DNA of 64,000 nucleotides from Tepidimonas ignava (GTDB taxonomy: Bacteria; Pseudomonadota; Gammaproteobacteria; Burkholderiales; Burkholderiaceae_C). Numbering within the stretch: position 1 is the first letter of the stretch; the number at the start of each line of letters is the position of its first letter. The DNA is taken from contig NZ_SMAH01000003.1 in assembly GCF_004342625.1 (NCBI RefSeq), positions 167,773 to 231,772 of the forward strand, given 5' to 3'. Below the pieces are notes generated by a model. That model saw nothing but the letters and a program-made list of their open reading frames with translations. It searched no databases and was not told where the DNA came from. The translations under genes were made by a program, and so were the position numbers. This document shows, piece after piece, positions 18,414 to 27,327 of the stretch.

Positions 18414-21400
18414 TCAATCGTGCAGCGCCGCGCGGCTGCCGCGCAGCGCGTCGTGGATGAGGCGGCGCAGACGCTGTTCGACATCGGACGCCATCGACTG
18501 CGCATCACTGCCAGGCGGGGCGTAGATGGTGATCTGCGGCGCAAAGTGGATCGATGGCGTAGCAGACGGGCTGCCAGCGATCCGGTCTGTCGGCACGCTC
18601 AAGCCCATCGGGGGCCGATCCGGCAATGGCGGGCGCAGGTCAGTTGATGACGCCCCTGGTGCGGTCAGTGCGAATGGCACCGCCTGCAGCGATTTCGCCA
18701 GCCGCCCGACCTCGTCCACCGCCTGCGGCCCAGCGGCCGCCACGCCTTGTGCCAGGCCAAGCGACAGCGCACTGCCCAGCGTGGCAAACACGCGCGATGG
18801 GCTGTGGATGCCCAGCATCGCCTTGAAGCGATCGCGCACTTTGGCGGCGACCTCGCCCACGGCGGCTACGGCCTGCTGTGCCGCCTCGCTGATGCCGCGC
18901 GCCAGGCCTTGCAGCAGAGCACGGCCCACGTCGGCGAACTGGACGACCATCTGGCGCAGATGGCTGAGCATTGACCCCAGCGACGCTTGCAAGGCGAGCA
19001 GCGGATCGGGCGACGCGAAGATCGAGGCGACGGATCGCCATATGCCTGACAGCGCCGTAAAACCGTCGCGCACCCACGTGACCAGCGCGCCGATGGCGCG
19101 CAGCGGCGCGGTGACCGCCAGCAGCGCCACGCGCAGCACGCTGCCGATCACTGCGCCGAGCGACCGGCCTGACTCAGACAGGCCGTTGAACTCGTCCTGG
19201 GTGAGCGTCACCGGCGCAAGCAGCTGGCCGACCAAGCGGATGAGGCCGCTGGCGGCATCGCCGATCCAACCGAAAGCCGCGCCCACTGCGCGCCCGATGG
19301 GGGCCAGCGGTGCCAGCGCTTGGGTGATGCTGGACACGGCAGGCTGCACCGTCGCGCGGATGCCTTCCCAAACGCCCCCAAGGTAGGCCGCAATCGGATC
19401 CCAGTATTTGCGGATCACCAGCGCCAGACCTGCGACCGCCGCGCCGATGCCCGCCACGATCCACGTGATCGGGTTGGCAAGCAGCGCAGTCGTGGTGGCA
19501 CCAATGGCCGGCAGCATCGACCAGAAGGCCAGCGCAGCCGACTTGATCGGCGCGATCAAGCCAAGCGCGCCCATCTTGATGCGTGCCCAGGCCAGCGACA
19601 GAATGCCCGCGCTGGCCCCGGTTGCTGCTGCCTGCGCTTGCAGCCGGGCCAGCTCCGCGCGGGCCGACTGAACCGCCACCTGCGCACCGAGGATCGGCCC
19701 CTTCACGAAGGTCCAGGCATAGCCCAATGCGATGGTCGCCACCTTCAGACCCACCACCGCGCCAATAGTCCCCACCACCACTTGAGTGATGACGGGGAAC
19801 CGCTCGGCCAGCTGCGCCAAGGCCCCGATGGGGGCCATCAGCGCGCCCAAGAGGCTGTTCAGGGGCGGCAGCAGCGCGTTGCCGATGGTGATGCCAAGGC
19901 GGGATATCTGGTTTTTGAGCAGCTGCAGGTTGTTGGCCGTGGTGGCCGCACGCGCCTCGTACTCACGCTGCATCGAGCCGGCATAGGCGGTCTCGTCGGC
20001 CACCAGGCCGATAGCCTGCCGGTAGGTGTCCAGCGAGCCGACCAGCTTGGCGATGTCGTCGGAGTACTCCGCGCCAAACAGGTCGGAGAGCGTGCCCATG
20101 ACATCCGGCGCGCCCTTGACGGCTTCCAAGAAGTTGATGAGCGTGCCTTGAGCGTCCAGCGCGATGTCCTTCTTCAGCTCTTTCGCGCTCAGGCCCAGCT
20201 GCGCCAATGCCTGCTGGAATTTATCGCTTTGCTTGTCGGCGGTGGCGAGCTTGAGCAGCAGCGCATTGATGCCGGTGGCCGCGACTTCGGGCGGCGTCTT
20301 GAGCGCCAGGAAGGTCGCGCCTAGGGCATTGAGTTGTGCACCGGACAGGCCAAAGAGCTTGGCGGTCGATCCAGCTCGGTTGGCGATGTTGAGCAGATCG
20401 GCCGCCTTGGCGTCCATGTTGTTGGACAGGTGGTTGATGGCGTCACCCAGTTTGACCACCTCGTCTTGCGTGAGGCCAAAGATCGTGCGCAGGCCGGTCA
20501 TGGCTGCGCCGGCCTGCTCGCCGGAGAGGTCAAAGGCCACGCCCATCTTGGCGGCGTCCTCGGCAAAGCGCACCAGTTCATGGCGCGCGATGCCGGCCTG
20601 ACCGGCCGCGGCGACGATCGCGCCGATGCCGTCGGCCGCCATCGGTATCCGGGTGGACAGCTCCAGGATGTCTTTCGACATCTGCGCAAACTGCTGCGGC
20701 GTGTCGAAGTTCACAACCTTCTTGACGTCCGCCATCACCGACTCGAACTGGACCGCCGGCTTCACCAGGCCGTAGAGCGCCCCACCCAGAGCGACTGCGT
20801 CCATCATCTGGGCGCGGTAGGCGCTGCGGCGCTCCAGATTGCTGGCCCGGGCCTGTTGCGCGCGAGTGAGCGCCTCGGTGCGCTCGCGCAGCTTCTCAAG
20901 CTGGCTACCGAGACGCTCGCTTTCTGCGCCAAGCTTTGCCGTAGCAACGCCAGACTTTTGCAGTTCGGCCGTCTGCTGCGCAAGAGACGCCTTGACGGCG
21001 TCCAGCGCAGACTTCGCCTTGCTGGCCTTGGCGATGAGCGCGTCAAGCTGGGCCTGGTAGCGCGCGTCCGCCTTGGCCTGCTGCGCGGCCAGCGACTCGC
21101 GCGCCTTGGCCAGCGCCGCCTCTGCCCGGGCGCGCGCTTTCTCGGATAGGGCCGGATCGGCAGCGCGCGCTTCCGCGGCCGCCACCCGTGCCCGCGCCTT
21201 GTCCAAGGCGGGCGTTGACCACTGCCCGGAGGCCTTGGCCTGCTGCAACTGCCTGATCTTGTCCTGCGCCTCTTGCCAGGCCTTGCCAGCTTCAATCGCC
21301 TGCTGCCGCAAAGACTCCAGCTGCTTGATGCCGGCCTGCCTGTTGCCCAGCTCGGCCATCGTCGAGCCCAGCCGGTTGAGCTGGTCTTGCGCGCTGCGCA

Positions 21401-21467
21401 CCGCGGAGCCGAGCGACGTGGCAAGGGCGGCGCCGATGGTGATGGTGACGGGATGCGATGCGGCCAT
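18414..21467 (-). CDS. Phage tail tape measure protein
   Basis: A 1017-residue protein that sets tail length. Residues 1 to about 210 form long Ala/Lys/Gln coiled coils. A conserved domain follows (QFESVMADVKKVVNFDTPQQ, AGIARHELVRFAEDAAKMG, NHLSNNMDAKAADLLNIANR), matching the phage tail tape measure core. Hydrophobic stretches (VVVGTIGAVVGLKVATIALG and ITWIVAGIGAAVAGLALVI) lie near residues 570-700. LGIHSPSRVF near 880 is a common tail-tip motif. The gene follows the frameshifted chaperone pair, as expected. Confidence 0.9.
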   Translation of the reverse strand: MAASHPVTITIGAALATSLGSAVRSAQDQLNRLGSTMAELGNRQAGIKQLESLRQQAIEAGKAWQEAQDKIRQLQQAKASGQWSTPALDKARARVAAAEARAADPALSEKARARAEAALAKARESLAAQQAKADARYQAQLDALIAKASKAKSALDAVKASLAQQTAELQKSGVATAKLGAESERLGSQLEKLRERTEALTRAQQARASNLERRSAYRAQMMDAVALGGALYGLVKPAVQFESVMADVKKVVNFDTPQQFAQMSKDILELSTRIPMAADGIGAIVAAAGQAGIARHELVRFAEDAAKMGVAFDLSGEQAGAAMTGLRTIFGLTQDEVVKLGDAINHLSNNMDAKAADLLNIANRAGSTAKLFGLSGAQLNALGATFLALKTPPEVAATGINALLLKLATADKQSDKFQQALAQLGLSAKELKKDIALDAQGTLINFLEAVKGAPDVMGTLSDLFGAEYSDDIAKLVGSLDTYRQAIGLVADETAYAGSMQREYEARAATTANNLQLLKNQISRLGITIGNALLPPLNSLLGALMAPIGALAQLAERFPVITQVVVGTIGAVVGLKVATIALGYAWTFVKGPILGAQVAVQSARAELARLQAQAAATGASAGILSLAWARIKMGALGLIAPIKSAALAFWSMLPAIGATTTALLANPITWIVAGIGAAVAGLALVIRKYWDPIAAYLGGVWEGIRATVQPAVSSITQALAPLAPIGRAVGAAFGWIGDAASGLIRLVGQLLAPVTLTQDEFNGLSESGRSLGAVIGSVLRVALLAVTAPLRAIGALVTWVRDGFTALSGIWRSVASIFASPDPLLALQASLGSMLSHLRQMVVQFADVGRALLQGLARGISEAAQQAVAAVGEVAAKVRDRFKAMLGIHSPSRVFATLGSALSLGLAQGVAAAGPQAVDEVGRLAKSLQAVPFALTAPGASSTDLRPPLPDRPPMGLSVPTDRIAGSPSATPSIHFAPQITIYAPPGSDAQSMASDVEQRLRRLIHDALRGSRAALHD

Positions 21468-21474
21468 ACACGAC

Positions 21475-21860
21475 TCACTGCGCGAACATCAACCGCCGCG
21501 CAATCGATAAGGCCTCGACCAGCTCGCACACCTCCATGGCGAGCAGCTCGGATCGGGGCCAGTGGGTGTAGAGGGCGAGCTCCACCACGAGGGCGGAGAG
21601 CTCACCCGGATTCACTGCAAAAAACCCCCCAGCGCCTTCTGCAACTGGGCGTAGTCCTTCATGTCGAGCTTGAGGATGGCGTCAGTCGGCAACTCGGCCA
21701 GGTTGGCAATGAGCCGGATCTCGCGCTCGGCATCCGTCCCGGCGGCCTTCTGCGCGGCCAGGTGGTCACCGACGGTGGGGCGGCGCAGGGCGATCTCTTG
21801 GATCGGCAGGCCGTCGTGCTCGATGGGGTAGTGCAAACGGATACGTTCGGCGTGACCCAT
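21475..21860 (-). CDS. Tail assembly chaperone gpE+E', -1 frameshift product
   Basis: A -1 shift on the slippery run near 21618-21630 would bypass the gpE stop at 21612-21614 and add about 46 residues (reading FAVNPGELSALVVELALYTH and ending RRLMFAQ) up to a stop at 21475-21477, just before the tape measure start. The total is about 128 residues. In P2, lambda and many long-tailed phages, a short and a frameshifted long chaperone together fold the tape measure protein. The downstream frame has no start of its own, which supports real frameshifting. Confidence 0.8.
21612..21860 (-). CDS. Tail assembly chaperone gpE (short form)
   Basis: An 82-residue protein like P2 gpE (phage tail assembly family). 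IRLHYPIEHDGLPIQEIALR and TVGDHLAAQKAAG are typical of the N-terminal beta-strand and helix. It ends GGFLQ at the slippery site, where most ribosomes stop. It lies between the tube gene and the tape measure gene, the universal place for this chaperone. Confidence 0.82.
   Translation of the reverse strand: MGHAERIRLHYPIEHDGLPIQEIALRRPTVGDHLAAQKAAGTDAEREIRLIANLAELPTDAILKLDMKDYAQLQKALGGFLQ
21617..21630 (-). promoter_or_regulatory. Slippery sequence for programmed -1 frameshift
   Basis: On the minus strand the run is GGGGGGTTTTTTGC. Read in the gpE frame (GGG GGT TTT TTG) it offers two overlapping canonical heptamers, G GGT TTT and T TTT TTG. Either allows both tRNAs to re-pair after slipping back one base. 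The stop of the short form follows two codons later. Confidence 0.8.
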
Positions 21861-21872
21861 AACGACCTCTCC

Positions 21873-22385
21873 TTACAGCCCGATCGCAGCCCGGATGGCG
21901 TTCATCTGATCGACGCCGCCGACCCTGCGCACCAGGTTGATCGCGTCCACCTCCACCACTTCTTGGCCGTCGATGGTGAGCTTGTAGTAGCTCGCCGCCA
22001 CCGAGACCTTCAGCGCGCTCTTGTCACCGGGCTTCCAGGTGCCAGCGTCGATTTCGCGCCAGCCGCCGCGCAGGTTGATGACGACCGGCTTGGCCTCTTC
22101 GCCCTGCGCCTGGATCGCGCCGCGGATCGTGATTTGCACCGGCTTGAGGTCAAGCAGGCCAAACAGCTTGTACACCTCGGGATCGTAGTCCGAGATGGTC
22201 AGCTCGGCTTCGAGCTTGTCCATGCCGAGGTCGATTTCGACCGGCACATCCATGCCGCCAGCGCGGTGTTCCTCGGTCTTGAGCGTGAGCTTGGGCAGCT
22301 GGATTTCGTCGATGCGCCCGGCATAGCCGCGGCCATCGACAAAGAGGTTCATATTCTTGAGCACGCGGGGCAGTTGAATGGGCAT
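21873..22385 (-). CDS. Major tail tube protein (P2 FII)
   Basis: A 170-residue homologue of P2 FII, the inner tube of the contractile tail; P2 FII is 172 residues. MPIQLPRVLKNMNLFVDGRG and MDVPVEIDLGMDKLEAELTI are conserved blocks. It follows the sheath gene with 11 nt between them, giving matched expression of sheath and tube. Confidence 0.9.
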   Translation of the reverse strand: MPIQLPRVLKNMNLFVDGRGYAGRIDEIQLPKLTLKTEEHRAGGMDVPVEIDLGMDKLEAELTISDYDPEVYKLFGLLDLKPVQITIRGAIQAQGEEAKPVVINLRGGWREIDAGTWKPGDKSALKVSVAASYYKLTIDGQEVVEVDAINLVRRVGGVDQMNAIRAAIGL

Positions 22386-22396
22386 GGCCTTGCTCC

Positions 22397-23893
22397 TTAC
22401 TTAAAGATTTCCTCGAGGTAGTCGCCGACCATGCGCGAGCGAAACGTGATGTGCTCGGCGGGGTACGACGCGGTGAAGTCGAAGTCGAAGTACACCCGGC
22501 CATCGGCGATGGCTTCTGGTGTGTTGAGGTCGGGGTCGGCCCAGCATTTGCCGCCCAGAATCGCGCCCTTGGCCTTGAGCTGGCGCAGATACGCATTGAC
22601 GCCCTCTGCGACCTCGTCGACGTAGGTCTTGGTGATGTTGCGGTCCACCGCCCACAGATGCGCGTGCAGCAGGCTCTCGTTGATCATGTCGGCGGTGCGG
22701 CGCACACAGATAAAGCTCCAGCGCGGATCGGTGGCGCAGCTGCGGTTGCCCCACAGACGCACTCCGTCGTGCACGATGAAGGTCGCCACGCCAAACTCGT
22801 TGAGGTAGTTTGCCTGCGTGTTGGGGTCGTCGATCGCCCACGACAGCAAGCGCGCCGGGCGCAGCACGCCGCGGATGACCTGGTTGGAGGGGCTCGCCCA
22901 AAAGCCGTTGATCTCATCGGACTGCGCGATCAGCCCGGCGACGCGCGCCGACGCCGGCTCGGGCGCTTGCGAGCCGTCCGGGCGACGCACCATCAGCCAC
23001 GGATCGACCAGGTAGGCCCGCTCCGAGCCAAACCGCGATCGGTAGTCGATTGCAGCTTCGTCGCTGGTATTGGGCCCGTCGATGACGGCGATGGCGCGCA
23101 GCTTGTGCGCCGCCGCAATCATGGCTTCGGCCACCGGCTTGTGGTGCGAGAAACCGGGCGCGATCAGGATGCGCGGCTTGATCTCTGCGCGGGTCGTCAG
23201 CAGAGCATTGATGCCCGTGAGCTGCCCGGCGGCGTCGCGGCCGCCGATGACGTGGCTGATCGTCTCGCTCGTCGTGCTGCCTTCGGCGACGCGCACGACG
23301 TAGATCATGGGCGCGGACTGGTCGTAGATGCCGGCGATGGCCCACGGCAGCGTGCCGGACTGGCCCAGATGCGGGATCAGGCGACGATTCGTGATCAGCA
23401 CCGGGGTATTGAGCGGGAACGGCTCGTCCATACCGCCATCCAGCGCCTTCGGGCCCAGCGTTGGCTGCATGATGCCGGATCCGTCGCCCAAAGCGGCGGC
23501 CTCGATGAGGGTCTTGGCGTCATCGTCCGCATTCAACGCCGCGGCGACATCGCTTGCCGTGCTGATGCGCTGGCCATCGGCATCGCTGGCCAGTGTGACC
23601 AAAATCAGGATCAGGCCGGGCGCGCGACCATCGACCGCGATGGCCAGCGGCTGGTCGGGCTCGGTGGCGGCACGCACCTCGAGGCGCAGCGCGTTGCCGA
23701 CGACGCCCGCCTGTTTGGCGACGACGCGCAGCGCCGCGTTGCCGCTGCCGACCGTCAGTTCGGCGCGCCGCGCGCCGGCGGCGTCGGGCGCTGTGCCGAC
23801 CAGCCCGATGACGGATGATTTGACGGTGCGCACGCTGCGCGCGCCGTCGTTGATCTCGACGATCTCGATGCCGTGTAAAAAGCGTTCGGTCAT
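22397..23893 (-). CDS. Contractile tail sheath protein (P2 FI)
   Basis: A 498-residue tail sheath protein. The N-terminus (FLHGIEIVEINDGARSVRTV, then SSVIGLVGTAPDA) and C-terminus (RVYFDFDFTASYPAEHITF) match the P2 FI / phage sheath family. It defines the particle as myovirus-like. The start is preceded by GGAGAAA. Two hairpins lie just upstream, so this gene may be expressed at a different level from the fibre genes. Confidence 0.92.
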   Translation of the reverse strand: MTERFLHGIEIVEINDGARSVRTVKSSVIGLVGTAPDAAGARRAELTVGSGNAALRVVAKQAGVVGNALRLEVRAATEPDQPLAIAVDGRAPGLILILVTLASDADGQRISTASDVAAALNADDDAKTLIEAAALGDGSGIMQPTLGPKALDGGMDEPFPLNTPVLITNRRLIPHLGQSGTLPWAIAGIYDQSAPMIYVVRVAEGSTTSETISHVIGGRDAAGQLTGINALLTTRAEIKPRILIAPGFSHHKPVAEAMIAAAHKLRAIAVIDGPNTSDEAAIDYRSRFGSERAYLVDPWLMVRRPDGSQAPEPASARVAGLIAQSDEINGFWASPSNQVIRGVLRPARLLSWAIDDPNTQANYLNEFGVATFIVHDGVRLWGNRSCATDPRWSFICVRRTADMINESLLHAHLWAVDRNITKTYVDEVAEGVNAYLRQLKAKGAILGGKCWADPDLNTPEAIADGRVYFDFDFTASYPAEHITFRSRMVGDYLEEIFK

Positions 23894-23904
23894 GGGGTTT
23901 CTCC

Positions 23905-23928
23905 AAAAAAATCCGCCAAGCGGCGGAT
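23905..23928 (-). terminator. Hairpin with T-run upstream of sheath gene (proximal)
   Basis: On the minus strand ATCCGCC-GCTT-GGCGGAT is followed by six to seven T. This is a textbook intrinsic terminator shape, yet its T-run ends only about 12 nt before the sheath start codon, leaving almost no room for a new promoter. Confidence 0.7.
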
Positions 23929-23944
23929 GTCAGGGGCGAATGCG

Positions 23945-23970
23945 CAAAAAATCCGCCCGTTGGCGGATTT
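23945..23970 (-). terminator. Hairpin with T-run upstream of sheath gene (distal)
   Basis: A second hairpin, AAATCCGCC-AACG-GGCGGATTT on the minus strand, is followed by more T residues. Its stem is nearly the same as that of the proximal hairpin, so the two look like a tandem duplication. A-runs on both sides could make it work in both directions. Confidence 0.65.
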
Positions 23971-24002
23971 CTGCGGCCGTGAGGCGGGGTCAGACGGGGC
24001 GA

Positions 24003-24332
24003 TCAGCGCATCGCTTTACCCCGATCCAGCTCGATGGATTTCTCACAGTGGTTCGGATCGAACCGATCCAGCAGCCGACACAGCACGCACGCCCAGCGCT
24101 TGCCCTGCCGCTGTGCGCGGCCTGCGCGGCTGCTGATCGTCTCATCCTCGTGCCCGCCGAAGGCCGCGTTGGCGAGCTGGTCGTAGGACACCGCCAGCGT
24201 CCAGGCGCGGCGGGAACCAGTGACGATGGCCAGCAGCATCCACGCGGATGCCACCGCTGCGGCGACCTGACACAGCAGCCAGATCGCCAACAGCGACAGA
24301 CGCTGCCCCATGGCACGCCGCAGCGTCCACAT
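24003..24332 (-). CDS. Small phage membrane protein of unknown function
   Basis: A 109-residue protein with a membrane-spanning region near the N-terminus (LSLLAIWLLCQVAAAVASAW, continuing into MLLAIVTG). The C-terminal half is soluble, with conserved-looking stretches GGHEDETISSRAG and ACVLCRLLDRFDPNHCEKSI. Its cysteine pair and HCEKS motif could bind metal. I do not know its role. It closes the tail-fibre group and is followed by the tandem hairpins. Confidence 0.55.
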   Translation of the reverse strand: MWTLRRAMGQRLSLLAIWLLCQVAAAVASAWMLLAIVTGSRRAWTLAVSYDQLANAAFGGHEDETISSRAGRAQRQGKRWACVLCRLLDRFDPNHCEKSIELDRGKAMR

Positions 24333-24790
24333 CAGGCCAACACCTCCTGCACGCGGGCCTCTGACAACAGCCCGGCCGCCGCCAGCGACTGCAAGCCGCC
24401 CACGGTCTGCGGGTCGTCCAGGTTGACTTCCTGCGCGAGCTTCAGCTTGTCCATGAACACCTCAATCAACACGTTGGTCTTGGCGGCCGTGTACACGGCG
24501 GCCAGTTCCTCGTTCGTGAAACGGTTGAGAAACTGCAACTTGGTCAGGACGCGCGGCGACGACGGCGCGGTCGACTGCGCCTGCGCCGCCTGCTGCTCGG
24601 CAATCGCAGCCAGCACCTCCTCGTCTGTCTTGCCGGGATAGGCGTCCACCACCTTGCCATCGTCATCCAGCCGATAGCGCGCAGCCAGCCGCGACTGCGT
24701 AGATTTCAACTTGACCCAACCGGGCTCTGGGGTGTCGGTCTCGATGATGGCGATGTGGCCGTTTCGGATGTCAAAGTAGGCATTCATCAC
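24332..24790 (-). CDS. Tail-fibre-associated phage protein (unknown)
   Basis: A 152-residue protein with an N-terminal beta domain (YFDIRNGHIAIIETDTPEPG) and a helical C-terminus (LTKLQFLNRFTNEELAAVYT). The C-terminal part resembles short phage proteins encoded next to fibre genes, where tail-fibre assembly chaperones usually sit. Chaperone function is inferred from position only. It overlaps both neighbours by 1-4 nt. Confidence 0.5.
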   Translation of the reverse strand: MMNAYFDIRNGHIAIIETDTPEPGWVKLKSTQSRLAARYRLDDDGKVVDAYPGKTDEEVLAAIAEQQAAQAQSTAPSSPRVLTKLQFLNRFTNEELAAVYTAAKTNVLIEVFMDKLKLAQEVNLDDPQTVGGLQSLAAAGLLSEARVQEVLA

Positions 24791-26193
24791 AGGTTCACCT
24801 CCACGAAGAATGGATGCGGGGCAGCGGTGGTGTAACCGTTCGGAATCGATAGCGTGAACTGCGTCGGCGACACGGTGGCCGTCTGTACCGAACAGTCGTA
24901 GCCGTAAGCCGCGCCGTTGCCGTGCGCGCTGAAGTTGCCAGACGCATGGAACGCCACCGCAAAGCCCGTCTCCCCCCAGTGCAATAGACTGCGGCCGTTC
25001 GAAGTTTCGCTGTCTGAGTACATCGCTCGGGCGCTGTTGGAGCGCTTGTTGACGGTGATGACCCCCAGGCCCGCACCGTAGTAGTAATACTGGCCGTAGA
25101 AGGCCACCGTGTTGCCATCGCGGGTCTGCATCACCTGCATCCCGGAACCACGGGAGCTGTGCCGGCCATAGCTGGTCGTCACGCCATACGACACGTGGTT
25201 GGATGGCGCGCCAAACGTCGTGTCGCCAGTGCGCTGGAATCGCACCACATATAGCGCCGTACCAGCGTTGAAGAAGCCGACGAACACGTCTCCGTTGTCG
25301 GTGAGCACCGGCGTGGCCCCGCCGACTGCCTCGGCATCGTTTGATGGCGTCCAGCCAGACCAGCTGATGCTAATCTGCGTTGTCGTAATGGCCGACAGAA
25401 TCGCGTTCAGGTCGCTGGTCGCGTCGAGCTCCGGCAGATTGCGGTACAGCCGCAGCCACATCCCGCTGCTGGACGTGGCGGAACTGCCGCCCAGGATCAC
25501 CAGCTCGTTGCGGGCGCGGTTGTAGGACGCCGTGCCGTAGAACCCGCTGGGCAGGCCTGGTACGACAAACCTGCTGATAAAGCCGCGTGTGCCGTTAGAG
25601 ACGATGATCGCCTCGGCTTCGGCACGGCGGGCCAAATACAGCGCCCCACTCCACAGCAGCAGCGTCAAGCTGCGGTCAGACAGATCGCCATTGACGAACG
25701 CATCGTTGAGCTCCGTCTTGGTCTCAACGCCATACGACGGGCTGCGACGCGGCAGCAGCAGCGCCCCCTTCGCGTCGAGATTCCAGTGGTCGTGCCCAAA
25801 CTCGCCGCAGCGGCCCGTGTAGTTCGACCAGCCGTTGTTGTTGGTACCGGGCGCCGTATGTGCCCCACCATAACCGAACGCCTGCTGGATGGCCCCATCG
25901 AAATAGATGGCGTTGTCGGCGCTGTTGTGGCGCCCATGGTACGCGCCGCCCAGGGTGAACACCGGGTCCATCGCCAGTCCGTAGCCGGACGGCGACACCG
26001 TGCCGTAGCCGCCGTATAGGCTGATCGCGGACGGCAGCGGCACCGGCCTGACATCGGGGATGTTGCGCGCCGGCAAAAACTCCTCGTTGAGCAGCCGGTA
26101 CGTGACGGCGGCCGCATTGCTACCGAAGTTGCACAGCGCGTATCTGACATCGCTGCTCGTCGATTGCTGACTAGAAATGTACCGCCCCATCAC
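24787..26193 (-). CDS. Probable tail fibre tip / receptor-binding protein
   Basis: A 468-residue protein built of repeating beta-strand stretches rich in Gly, Ser, Tyr and Asn (SNGTRGFISRFVVPGLPSGF, MWLRLYRNLP, TPVLTDNGDVFVGFFNAG), suggesting a beta-propeller or beta-helix. It has no transmembrane segment. Lying at the end of the fibre cluster with a low-conservation, aromatic-rich composition, it is a good candidate for the host-binding tip. I recognise no named family. Confidence 0.55.
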   Translation of the reverse strand: MMGRYISSQQSTSSDVRYALCNFGSNAAAVTYRLLNEEFLPARNIPDVRPVPLPSAISLYGGYGTVSPSGYGLAMDPVFTLGGAYHGRHNSADNAIYFDGAIQQAFGYGGAHTAPGTNNNGWSNYTGRCGEFGHDHWNLDAKGALLLPRRSPSYGVETKTELNDAFVNGDLSDRSLTLLLWSGALYLARRAEAEAIIVSNGTRGFISRFVVPGLPSGFYGTASYNRARNELVILGGSSATSSSGMWLRLYRNLPELDATSDLNAILSAITTTQISISWSGWTPSNDAEAVGGATPVLTDNGDVFVGFFNAGTALYVVRFQRTGDTTFGAPSNHVSYGVTTSYGRHSSRGSGMQVMQTRDGNTVAFYGQYYYYGAGLGVITVNKRSNSARAMYSDSETSNGRSLLHWGETGFAVAFHASGNFSAHGNGAAYGYDCSVQTATVSPTQFTLSIPNGYTTAAPHPFFVEVNL

Positions 26194-26501
26194 GCCACCT
26201 CTTCAATGCCCCAGACGTTGAAACAAACATCGGCTGTACTGGATTGCACGAACAGACGCTCGTTCGCAGCCAGTGCAATAGCCGTGCGCTCCAGCACACC
26301 AGACGGTGCCAGCACGGCGTCGTATTCAATCCAGCCGCTCGCAGGCGGTGTCGCGCCGGTGCCGACGGCAACGCGCACGCGCGCCTCGACCTGTCCCGTA
26401 TTGCAGGCCGACAGATTGACCGTGGCCGACCGCCCGGTCGGTGTGGTGTAGAGCGCCGCCGTCGCGCCGGCAGCGGGTTTGAGGGTCGCAAGCAATCCCA
26501 T
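26190..26501 (-). CDS. Small fibre-associated structural protein
   Basis: A 103-residue beta-rich protein (TAALYTTPTGRSATVNLSAC, and ERLFVQSSTADVCFNVWGIE). The pattern, a repeated strand domain ending in a virion-like FVQSS motif, resembles small tip or accessory proteins of tail fibres. It overlaps the next gene by 4 nt. Function is inferred from position. Confidence 0.45.
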   Translation of the reverse strand: MGLLATLKPAAGATAALYTTPTGRSATVNLSACNTGQVEARVRVAVGTGATPPASGWIEYDAVLAPSGVLERTAIALAANERLFVQSSTADVCFNVWGIEEVA

Positions 26502-26521
26502 GAATAGACTCCTTCAGGTGG

Positions 26522-27049
26522 TTACATCTGCGCGTAGAAGAACGCCCGCGCACCAAAGACAAACTGCTGCGTCACGCTGCCAGCGGCGGCCGCCACGTCG
26601 GCCAATGCCGCCGCCTTGAAGGCATTGACCTCGGCGATGACGGCGTCGCGGTTGGCGTTGGCGGTATTGACCGCCGCATCGCGCGCGGCATTGACCGTGT
26701 TGACGGCGCTGACCCTGGTGGTGTCGATCGCGGTCTGCGCCGCATTGCGCGCCGCCACGATGTAGGCCTCCGCCGCCTCCTTGGTCGCGGTCACCGACGC
26801 CTCGGCTGCATTCTTGGTCGCGGTGATGCTGGCAATCGTCTGCGACTCGACCGATGCAGCGTGCTCGGTGATCTCGGCGATTTTGATGTCGCCCATCTCC
26901 TCGACTTCGAGCACCGTCGCGCGCCCGCCAATGCGGTCGATCGCCGTGCCGAGATAGGCCAGCTCCTCCGGGGTGGCGGTCTCGGCCGCCACGCCGATCT
27001 TGGTCTTGATGGCGCGCACTGCGTCGCGCAACAGGGGATCACGTGCCAT
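26522..27049 (-). CDS. Coiled-coil tail fibre shaft protein
   Basis: A 175-residue protein started at ATG 27049, which has GAGGAG at good distance; an ATG 18 nt earlier is possible. Residues 60-150 are long Ala-rich heptads (ASVTATKEAAEAYIVAARNA, and AVNTVNAARDAAVNTANANR), as in trimeric fibre shafts. The C-terminus (VFGARAFFYAQM) may contact the small beta protein encoded next. Role inferred from composition and context. Confidence 0.5.
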   Translation of the reverse strand: MARDPLLRDAVRAIKTKIGVAAETATPEELAYLGTAIDRIGGRATVLEVEEMGDIKIAEITEHAASVESQTIASITATKNAAEASVTATKEAAEAYIVAARNAAQTAIDTTRVSAVNTVNAARDAAVNTANANRDAVIAEVNAFKAAALADVAAAAGSVTQQFVFGARAFFYAQM

Positions 27050-27063
27050 GTGGGGCTCCTCGC

Positions 27064-27312
27064 TCAAAAGTCATACCCGTGCAGGGCGCGCAGACGCAGC
27101 CGATGCACATAGTCCTCGGCGGCCGCCTGCTCGGCGGCCAGGCCGTCGAGCGCACCCGTCAAAAAGGCGCTTGTGTCCGTATGCCGCTGCTGCGCAGCGG
27201 TGATGTCCGCATCGATGCGGGAGATCGCCTCGCGCAGCCGATGTACGTCATCCGATAGCCGGTTGGTGGGATGCGGCAGGGGATAGCCGCGCGCCGTCGT
27301 CTCTGCTGGCAT
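27064..27312 (-). CDS. Small hypothetical tail-region protein
   Basis: An 82-residue helical protein (LSDDVHRLREAISRIDADIT, and LAAEQAAAEDYVHRLRLRAL). It sits between the large DUF4815 protein and the coiled-coil shaft protein. Helical content suggests an adaptor or coiled-coil role, but nothing more can be supported. Confidence 0.45.
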   Translation of the reverse strand: MPAETTARGYPLPHPTNRLSDDVHRLREAISRIDADITAAQQRHTDTSAFLTGALDGLAAEQAAAEDYVHRLRLRALHGYDF

Positions 27313-27327
27313 GGCCTACCTCCTGAT

